A stretch of DNA of 64,000 bases from Zea mays (lineage: Eukaryota; Streptophyta; Magnoliopsida; Poales; Poaceae), in assembly GCF_902167145.1 (NCBI RefSeq), contig NC_050105.1:123397898-123461897 (forward strand), given 5' to 3'. Of this stretch, positions 56,724 to 64,000 are shown one piece after another (the stretch's first letter is position 1; each line of letters starts with the position of its first letter). The position numbers were made by a program, and so were the translations under genes. Below the pieces are notes generated by a model, which was given only the letters and a program-made list of their open reading frames with translations, was not told where the DNA came from and searched no databases.

Positions 56724-58046
56724 TGATAGTCGCCTAGAGGGGGGGTGAATAGGGCGAAACTGAAATTTACAAAAATAATCACAACTACAAGCCGGGGTTA
56801 GCGTTAGTAATAATAAATGAGTCCGCAAGAGAGGGCGCAAAACAAATCGCAAGCAAATAAAGAGAGTGACACGTGGATTTGTTTTACCGAGGTTCGGTTC
56901 TTGCAAACCTACTCCCCGTTGAGGAGGCCACAAAGGCCGGGTCTCTTTCAACCCTTCCCTCTCTCAAACGGTCCCTCGGACCGAGTGAGCTTTCCTTCTT
57001 CTCAATCAACCGGGAACAAAACTTCCCCGCAAGGGCCACCACACAATCGGTGCCTCTTGCCTCGGTTACAATTGAGTGTTGATCACAAGAGCAAAAGAGA
57101 AAGAAAGAGTGCGATCCAAGCGCAAGAGCTCAAAAGAACACGGCAAATCTCTCTCGCTAGTCACTAAAGGCTTGAGTGGAATTGGAGAGGATTTGATCTC
57201 TTTGTATGTGTCTAGAATTGAATGCCTAGCTCTTGTAAGTGGTTAAGAAGTGGGAAAACTTGGATGGCAATGAATGTGGGGTGGTTGGGGTATTTATAGC
57301 CCCAACCACCAAATGTGGCCGTTGCTGGGAGCTCTCTGTTCGATGGCGCACCGGACAGTCCGGTGCACACCGGACAGTCCGGTGCCCCTGCCACGTCACC
57401 AATGCCGTTGGATTCTAGCCGTTGGAGCTTCTGACTTGTGGGCCCGCCTGGGTGTCCGGTGCACACCGGACATGCACTGTTTGATGTCCGGTGCACCGGT
57501 ATGGGCGCGCCTGCCGACTGCGCGCGCAGAGCGCGCATTAAATGCGCTTGCAGCTGACCGTTGGCGCGGAAGTAGCCGTTGCTCCGTGCTTCACCGGACA
57601 GTCCGGTGTACACCGGACAGTCCGGTGAATTTTAGCGGAGCGGCTGCCGCGCGAACCCGAGGCTGGCGAGTTCCGGAGGCCGAGCTTCCTTGGAGCACCG
57701 GACATGTCCGGTGCACACCGGACAGTCCGGTGATTTATAGCGCGCCGGCTTCCGAGAATTCCCGAGAGTGAAGAGTTGGAGTCTGAGTCCCCTGGTGCAC
57801 CGGACAGGTACTGTTCACTGTCCGGTGGCACACCGGACAGTCCGGTGTGCCAGACCAGGGGTGCCCTCGGTTGCCCCTTTGCTCCTTTATTGAATCCAAA
57901 ACTTGGTCTTTTTATTGGCTGAGTGTGAACCTTTTACACCTGTATAATCTATACACTTGGGCAAACTAGTTAGTCCAAAGATTTGTGTTGGGCAATTCAA
58001 CCACCAAAATTATATAGGAACTAGGTGTAAGCCTAATTCCCTTTCA
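56724..58046 (-). repeat. E4 5' LTR
   Basis: The right-hand LTR, adjacent to the primer site. TATA box complement at 57291-57298. No difference from the left LTR was found by eye. Confidence 0.92.
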
Positions 58047-59099
58047 GTAGTACTAATGAAAAATTTTGTGAAGAGTTTAGCAAAGTAATGACGAACAGGT
58101 TTGAGATGTCTATGATGGGCGAGCTTAAATACTTCCTGGGATTTCAAGTCAAACAACTCAAGGAAGGTACCTTTCTATGCCAAACTAAATATACTCAAGA
58201 TATGCTCAAGAAGTTTGGCATGGAAAAAGCAAAGCACGCCAAGACTCCAATGTCATCAAATGGACATCTCGACCTAAATGAGGAAGGTAAACCTGTAGAT
58301 CAAAAATTATATAGATCAATGATAGGATCACTGCTTTACTTATGTGCATCTAGGCCTGATATAATGTTGAGTGTTTGCATGTGTGCACGTTTTCAAGCAA
58401 ATCCTAAAGACTGCCATCTTGTAGCCGTTAAGAGAATTCTAAGATACTTAGTTCACACCCAAAATCTAGGATTATGGTATCTTAAAGGCTCCCTTTTCGA
58501 TTTGCTTGGCTACTCTGACTCAGATTATGCTGGTTGCAAAGTAGATCGAAAAAGCACTACTGGGACTTGCCAATTCCTTGGGCGGTCCTTAGTGTCATGG
58601 AGTTCCAAGAAACAAAATTGTGTTGCACTTTCCACTGCAGAAGCTGAATACATAGCAGCTGGGGCATGTTGTGCACAGTTGTTATGGATGAAGCAAACTC
58701 TTAGAGATTTTGGTTGTGAGTTTAACAAAATTCCACTTTTGTGTGACAATGAGAGTGCCATAAAACTTGCAAACAATCCGGTGCAACACTCTAGAACCAA
58801 ACATATTGACCTTAGACACCATTTCTTGAGAGACCATGAAGCCAAAGGAGATATCGAACTATTTCATGTGAGCACCGAAAATCAACTAGCCGATATCTTC
58901 ACAAAACCCCTTGATGAGACTAGGTTTTGTTTTCTTAGGAGTGAGCTAAATATCTTGGATTCTCGAAACGTGGCTTAATAACTAAAATTTTGATCAAACT
59001 TGACGGTTGAAAATTGATTGTTTGAGCTATATGAAATGAGAAATATCATTTTTATCTTTAAAATATTTCATGTCATATTTGCTAAGTGCTATTACAGCC

Positions 59100-59619
59100 C
59101 TTCCGGGCAATATTTGAAATCTGGTTGAGTGAACCGGCTGAGTAGACCACTCAACCGGTTTCTCCCTGGTGGAAACCGGTTGAACCGGTATAAAAACCGG
59201 TTGAACCGGTTTTGGCCGTCGCGCCGTCAGTCAGCGCGCAGTCTGCGCTGACAGCTGCGCAGTCTGTGCTGTCAGTTTTGCAGTATGTGCTGTCAGATTG
59301 CTAGGATTTTCGCGCAGTCAACACCGTTTTCTGCGCGCTTTTACTGCGTCGTTTGACCCGAAACCGGTTGAACCGGTTTTCGGTTTTCTGGCGGCCGACT
59401 CCTCCCCTTTTTATGTCTCTCCCTCTCTCCTCTTCTCTTCTCAGACTCATTTTCCAGCCGCCGCCGCTCTCATTTCTCTCTCACTCCTTCACACTCCACT
59501 CCAAACTCTCTCGAGCCCTCACCCTTTTGGAAGTGTGGTTGGAGATCCGTTCTTCCCGGCGTGTTTCCACCATCTTCCTCCATCTCGTTGGGAGATCTTG
59601 ACCCAATCTTCGGATCGAG
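59100..59619 (+). promoter_or_regulatory. LTR-like promoter block upstream of E3 third ORF
   Basis: ccggctgagtag at about 59134, then ccctggtggaaaccggttga, then ataaaaaccggttgaaccgg, follow the same order as E3's LTR at 43755-43832 (ccggctgagtag, ccctggtagaaaccggttca, gaaaaccggttcaaccgg). A further aaaccggttgaaccggttt unit lies near 59361. A tttttatg box near 59408 is followed by a CT-rich leader, as in the LTR. It therefore looks like a diverged internal copy of the LTR promoter. Confidence 0.65.
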
Positions 59620-59897
59620 GTATTGCTCCATGTTATTTCCTTGTACTCGATCCTACGCGTTCTTGATTATCATATGTATCATTCGTTGGGTACATTTTAG
59701 TTTAAGTGATTGCAACACTTAGATTATCTTCATTTTGTCACAAACATTGTTAGAGATTAGCGATGTGATATTGTTCGTTGTAGTTGAACCGCTCATATGA
59801 ACGGTTGAAGTGCATGCTCAATATCTTATGCGTTTCTTCTCAAACGTGTTTCATCCTTGCTCATCATAGGTTCTATTTCTTATTTCTTATTTCTTAG
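59620..59897 (+). other. Candidate leader intron before E3 third ORF (278 bp)
   Basis: Donor gatcgag|gtattg at 59619/59620 and acceptor tatttcttatttcttag at 59897, one base before ATG 59899. Pyrimidine-rich acceptor tract and a T-rich interior. If unspliced, an upstream in-frame ATG at 59857 would add a short hydrophobic leader of 14 residues. Confidence 0.45.
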
Positions 59898-59898
59898 A

Positions 59899-61734
59899 AT
59901 GGTGCGTCGAAGGAACCCGTCGGTGGTCGAATCCGACTCATCGGATGACCAGGAAATCCACGGAGATACTCCTCCTCGCTCTCGATCCAAGCGAGGGCGC
60001 GGAAGCGGCAATGTCATGCCGGGTGCTGAGGCCTCCGGGTCTCAAAGTGCTCGCGGTCGGACTTCCCGGAATCCTTCCGGTTGGTCTCGACCTGCGACGA
60101 ATCCGCAGGCGTGGGAGCCTGCAAGTGATGATGATGGCGGGAAGGACGATGAAGTTGATCTTCCCCCGGCCCACGCTCCTGTGATTCGCGGATTGGTCCT
60201 CCACCGGGCAGAGGCTCGGCGTGCTGGCAATGAGCCAGTCACTGACTTCACTGCCAGTGGAGGGTCTGCTCTTCTCCAGGATCTTCGTTTCCAAAATCCT
60301 GTATTGCATATTCGCGATGCCAGGATCGATGGAAATCGCTTTTGGACTCTTCACCACGTGGATTTCTATAATTCCGTCATTCTCCCCAAGAAGCATCAAC
60401 CCATCCTACATCAACGATATATTAACTGGGAAGGTTGTGAAGCGATTGGGGACCCAGAAATGTCACAGGCACTGAGGGCCTGTGAAAGGAAGCAAATGAA
60501 GAATATCATGACATTCCAATATGATTGGAATGATGAAGTGATTGCTCAATTCTACTCCACTCTCTGGATAAAGCTTGCTGACGAGGAGAGTCACTACAAC
60601 TACCCCTATCTGAACTTCTTCATTGAAGGTAGTTGGTACAAGGTGAGCTATCGTCGATTTGCTCACATTCTTGGCTTTTCTGACGATGATATATCTGGAG
60701 ACAAGATCAAGATCCATGATTTTCGGCAGCCCACAAGAGATGAAGCCAAGGATCTTCATCTGTCTGAGTCTGGAAAGTATTGGGAGTCGACCAACATTCA
60801 TAAGTATTATCGTTATATCAACTCCCTCTGCAGGATGACCCTCATTCCAAAAGGGGGAAATCAGATGAACATCCTTGGGGAGAGCAAGGTCTTGCTCTCT
60901 TTTATGAAACCCAACAGCTCAGAAAGGATTAATGTCTTTGACATGATATGGCAGGAAATTATTCATGCAGCCTGCTTTCCTTTGAAGGGGTGTCTTCATG
61001 CTCCATTCATTACGAAGATGATTGAGGTCGTGACCCAATTCAGATTTGACAAAGGCACCCGACATCAGTCATACACCCCTTTCTGGATTGATCCCAACAA
61101 TCCAGTTGGACGCCTCAGGAAAGCCCCCTCCAGTTCTCGTGGTCATACATCTGCGGGTCCGTCTGCTGGTGCTGGTGCTGGTGCTGGTGCTAGTGCTGCT
61201 GCTGCTGGTGCCTCGCGCCCTTCCCCTGGCCGCGGATCTCCCACACCACGTGGTCGTGGTCGTGGTCGAGGTCGTGGCCGTGGGATGGGTGCCCGCCTGG
61301 CCCACGGGTTTGCAGCTTTCTTCTCCATGTGCCGAAATATTGCTGCAGATGTCTATGAGGTTGCTCGACGTCAGCGGGAGACCGACGACAACCTACGTCG
61401 TCAAGCTTCCGCTTTGGGTACTCCCTTCGCCCCTCGCTCTCCTGATGTACCTCTCCACCCTCCTCCTCCAGATGTCAACGAGTGGTACCAGCAGGCATAT
61501 GGGGTACCTTTTTCAACAGCTGATGACGTCGAAGAAGAAGAAACTTATTTTGATGATCCGGAGCAGTTTGTCCCGCCCCCATATCACGGGGATCCGGGCC
61601 AATCGTCCTCTTATCCTCCGCCCCAGGACCCGTCTGGCAGTGCTCCTCCTCCGGCCCAGTCTGGAGAGGAACACTTTGCCTCCGATCTGGCGCAACACTT
61701 CTTCGCTCCTCATCATCCTCCTCCCCACTCGTGA
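59899..61734 (+). CDS. E3 third ORF in env position, 611 aa, function unknown
   Basis: One open frame between pol and the 3' LTR, same strand. N-terminal 100 residues are charged and Ser/Arg/Gly-rich. The central folded part (about residues 140-420) includes FYNSVILPKKHQPI, EVIAQFYSTLWIKL and SYRRFAHILGFSDDD, and recalls the plant transposon-associated domain sometimes called Transposase_32; I cannot confirm this. It is followed by an Ala/Gly repeat (AGAGAGAGAS), an Arg-Gly run (RGRGRGRGRG) and a Pro-rich acidic tail. There is no C-terminal membrane anchor, so it is not a typical Env. No lesions seen. Confidence 0.7.
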   Translation: MVRRRNPSVVESDSSDDQEIHGDTPPRSRSKRGRGSGNVMPGAEASGSQSARGRTSRNPSGWSRPATNPQAWEPASDDDGGKDDEVDLPPAHAPVIRGLVLHRAEARRAGNEPVTDFTASGGSALLQDLRFQNPVLHIRDARIDGNRFWTLHHVDFYNSVILPKKHQPILHQRYINWEGCEAIGDPEMSQALRACERKQMKNIMTFQYDWNDEVIAQFYSTLWIKLADEESHYNYPYLNFFIEGSWYKVSYRRFAHILGFSDDDISGDKIKIHDFRQPTRDEAKDLHLSESGKYWESTNIHKYYRYINSLCRMTLIPKGGNQMNILGESKVLLSFMKPNSSERINVFDMIWQEIIHAACFPLKGCLHAPFITKMIEVVTQFRFDKGTRHQSYTPFWIDPNNPVGRLRKAPSSSRGHTSAGPSAGAGAGAGASAAAAGASRPSPGRGSPTPRGRGRGRGRGRGMGARLAHGFAAFFSMCRNIAADVYEVARRQRETDDNLRRQASALGTPFAPRSPDVPLHPPPPDVNEWYQQAYGVPFSTADDVEEEETYFDDPEQFVPPPYHGDPGQSSSYPPPQDPSGSAPPPAQSGEEHFASDLAQHFFAPHHPPPHS

Positions 61735-62215
61735 TCATTGGATTGGCGCTTCTCTCTCTCTCTTTTTGGTTCTTGTTGCCAAAAAGGGGGAGAAAGTTTA
61801 TTATTCAGTACCCCTTTATTTTTAATGAACACTTGGTCTGTAATAACTGTTTGTTGCATGCATGGCTTGAATGCCATAAACACTTTTATGATGGGATGAG
61901 ACGAGCTCTCATTATTGTAATAGCTGTAGAACCTTTTCATATCATATGCTATGCAATGATGAGCTTGAATGTGCTTTTACTCTTTCTATTCAACTATGTT
62001 TCATTCCTCATCATTTCTTGTGCATGGTGTTGGTTGTTCTCTCTAAATATGTTGCAAATTGACATATCAAGTCAATGTTAATATCACAAAACTCATGCAC
62101 ATATTTAGGGGGAGCTACACATACACAAAAGATTTTATATCACAAGTACTTGTAACTTTTAATTCTTATTTCTATTCTAGTTTGTTTTGGCATCAATCAC
62201 CAAAAAGGGGGAGAT
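61735..62215 (+). other. E3 3' noncoding region with polypurine tracts
   Basis: No gene. Purine tracts aaaaagggggagaaag near 61780 and tttagggggagct near 62105, and the LTR-adjacent caaaaagggggagat at 62201-62215. Confidence 0.75.
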
Positions 62216-63432
62216 TGTAAGTGCAATCAACCCTAATTGAGGGTTTTGGTGATTAATGACAAAACAAACTAAGATTCTAACAAGTTTGCTCCTAGTATGT
62301 ACACAGTATTTCTACAGACAGGAGAAGCACAGATCTTACGAGCATAAAAGTATAAAGCACAGCGGATTTAAAATTCCACATCAAATGGCGTGCTCCAAGT
62401 GCTATGAAACAATGGCGGTGCTAAGTTTATAATTCTTGAGTCATAGGAATCGCCGTACAATTAAGAGGGATCCGCGACGGTTAAGTAAGTTGTGAAACGA
62501 GCCAAGTTCAAAATCTTTTAAAAACTCCTTGGAGATCATTTTCCCAGATCATGAATGCCCTTGAGAAAAACAAAATTTACTTCCCACAAAGTCTCCCCTT
62601 TTATTCTCTTCAAAATTCTCAAAGTTTGGTTTCAGACCCCAAAACCGGTTCAACCGGTCCTGAAACCGGTTCAACCGGTTTCGGTACTGTTCACCCTGCC
62701 GCCTCTGCTCTGACCTGTCTGACAGTCAGAGCTGTCAGAAAAGTCGCAGCAGATATTTTTCAGAAACCGATTGAGCCGAATTTTGTCCCTACTCAGCCGG
62801 TTTTGAAACCGGTCCAGTGTCCGGCTGAGTAGCCCAGTGGACCAGGATCCCCCTGGTAGAAACCGGTTCAACCGGTTTGAAAACCGGTTCAACCAGTTTT
62901 TGCCCTTTTTCTCCCAACGGCTGCCAGCTTTTTGGGGGTCCTTTATATACCCCCTCACTCTCTCTCTCTCTCATTTACTTCTGCCTCTCCCACGAATCTT
63001 TGGCTGACCAACCTTCAAACAAGAGCATTCACTTCACCTTTCACACCCGCAATCGCATCTCCTTCAATCATTTGAAGGACCTTTGGTGTGAGGTGAACTC
63101 GATCGAACTCGCTGTCAATTTCATCTTGATTCTTCCATTCTCTTGTTCTTGAGCTCGTTGCAAACTTAACCGTGTGCGGATTTGTTACTCTTGGAACCTC
63201 GTGTTCCTTGACGGTTAGAGGTTGCTTGGGAGTCTCCAAATTTGTGGACGACCCCAAGAAGTTTGTATCACCCGCTCCTTGAGCAGATTTGAGAAGAGAT
63301 TGCCTTGACCTTTGTGGTCGGCTTGTGGAGGATTAGGGTTGGAAAAGACCCGACCCTTTGTGGGTTCCTCAACGAGGAGTAGGACACCTTTGTGGTGGTT
63401 GCCGAACCTCGGGTTATATCGCGTGTTCTTGT
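62216..63432 (+). repeat. E3 3' LTR, interrupted by E5
   Basis: Matches the 5' LTR from its first base to gcgtgttcttg, where E5 begins. TATA-like tttatata near 62942-62949. The remainder should lie right of the window. Confidence 0.92.
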
Positions 63433-64000
63433 TGAAAGGGAATTAGGCTTACACCTAGTTCCTATATAATTTTGGTGGTTGAATTGCCCAACACAAATTA
63501 TTGAACTAACTAGTTTGCTCTAGAATATATGTTCTACAGGTGCCAAAGGTTCATCTACAACTATACTAAATCGACTGTCCGGAATACCGTAGATTATTCC
63601 GGACAGGAGAAGCTTTTTGGAAAAACAGGCCAAGCGCGGACCGTCCGGGCCCTTGCGGCGGACCGTCCGCACCACCAGGATGACTCTCGGACAGAACCAA
63701 TGCCAAAATCTGAGTTTACACTATGGACCGTCCGGAGGAAATGAGCGGACCGTCCGAGCCCTCGTGCGGACCGTCCGGCCTCAGGCGCGGACCGTCCGGT
63801 CGGTAAGAAACCGAAAAACCCGAAGGTGACGGGTTCGGAAAAATGAATTATAGAGGGCCTCGCGGACCGTCCGGGGTGCACGACCGGACCGTCCGCGACT
63901 GGCTTTATCTGACATCTGACGACGCATTAAATGCAATATAGCCGTTGATATAGCCGTTACTGCTGACCGTTGCATTTTCAGCCGTTGATCTACAAGGGCG
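63433..64000 (+). mobile_element. Sirevirus E5, start of LTR (Ji-like start)
   Basis: Begins tgaaagggaattaggc, as E4's LTR does, and shares gtggttgaattgcccaac. Its palindromes differ: gcggaccgtccg units between about 63636 and 63895. The first base could be 63430 or 63433. The element leaves the window. Confidence 0.8.

Larger units (their letters stand above)
48530..58046 (-). mobile_element. Sirevirus E4 (Ji-like), minus strand, 9.5 kb, apparently identical LTRs
   Basis: Flanked by gtagt (48525-48529 and 58047-58051). LTRs 48530-49852 and 56724-58046 are both 1323 bases, and every stretch I compared is identical, including all frames translated from them. The primer site (complement 56710-56721) is canonical. 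Gag is intact; pol has two stops and one frameshift. It is the youngest insertion in the window and lies inside E3. Confidence 0.94.
44696..58978 (+). pseudogene. gag-pol: E3 Gag-Pol, single frame, split by E4 insertion
   Basis: Segments 44696-48529 and 58052-58978. With E4 and one copy of its target duplication ignored, the reading frame is continuous (1586 codons before the stop) with no other lesion seen. Gag core, zinc knuckle [14 protein letters not shown] (residue 388 on), then CLMAKGDK joined directly to VYSSGG (Val491) and the protease (Asp502 in DSGCTNHM). Integrase, reverse transcriptase (YVDD at 1270-1273, just before the break) and RNase H follow. It lacks the coiled-coil extension and the stop found in E1, E2 and E4. 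One oddity: [11 protein letters not shown] in integrase, where the others have VDDFSRF preceded by I. Confidence 0.92.
43149..63432 (+). mobile_element. Sirevirus E3 with extra 3' ORF, split by E4 and cut by E5
   Basis: A Ty1/copia element of a different family from E1 and E2: LTRs begin tgtaagtgcaatcaacc and carry aaaccggttcaaccggttt palindromes. Order: LTR, canonical primer site (44643-44654), gag-pol in one frame, a third ORF (59899-61734), polypurine tract (62201-62215), LTR. E4 sits inside the reverse transcriptase, and E5 interrupts the 3' LTR. The left target flank is atttc (43144-43148); the right end is outside the window. By eye the LTRs differ at about 1 percent of sites. Confidence 0.92.

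Overview
This is plant nuclear DNA, almost certainly maize (Zea mays) or a very close relative. It carries intron-containing genes and is packed with nested LTR retrotransposons of the Sirevirus branch of Ty1/copia, whose LTR starts, palindromic LTR arrays and primer sites match the Opie and Ji type families of maize. Family names rest on recognition, not on a search. Three host-type genes or gene remnants anchor the window: a complete zeaxanthin epoxidase gene entering from the left edge (2-4055, +, 16 exons), a xyloglucan-type fucosyltransferase gene (39943-41899, -, 2 exons), and an uncoupling-protein-like pseudogene (19969-20337).

The non-repeat sequence looks like a decayed tandem duplication. 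A degraded 3' half of the epoxidase gene lies at 23516-24792 and resumes at 28411. A short degraded 3' end of a fucosyltransferase lies at 21335-21545. The order is therefore epoxidase, fucosyltransferase remnant, epoxidase remnant, fucosyltransferase.

Insertions, left to right: a hAT-like element (4901-18912, 8-bp target duplication) holds a solo LTR (4985-5611) and a LINE (about 5617-18376). The LINE is split by Sirevirus E1 (9390-18089). A PIF/Harbinger element with both ORFs intact (24793-28407) sits in the epoxidase remnant. Sirevirus E2 (30171-38998) sits in a gypsy-like remnant carrying an antisense ORF. Upstream of the fucosyltransferase are two hAT-like ends, then Sirevirus E3 (43149 to at least 63432). 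E3's otherwise open Gag-Pol frame is split by Sirevirus E4 (48530-58046, minus strand, LTRs that look identical). E3's right LTR is cut by the start of a fifth element, E5 (63433 to the right edge).

Two signals stand out. (1) E1, E2 and E4 all carry, between the Gag zinc knuckle and protease, a 1.0-1.2 kb segment with a GTAA donor and a TTG(C/T)AG-type acceptor, both in phase 0. Read through, it encodes a coiled-coil-like Gag extension ending in a stop; spliced out, it gives an in-frame Gag-Pol join at exactly the point where E3 is naturally fused. (2) E3 carries a third ORF (59899-61734) in the env position, preceded by a diverged copy of its own LTR promoter block and by a candidate leader intron.
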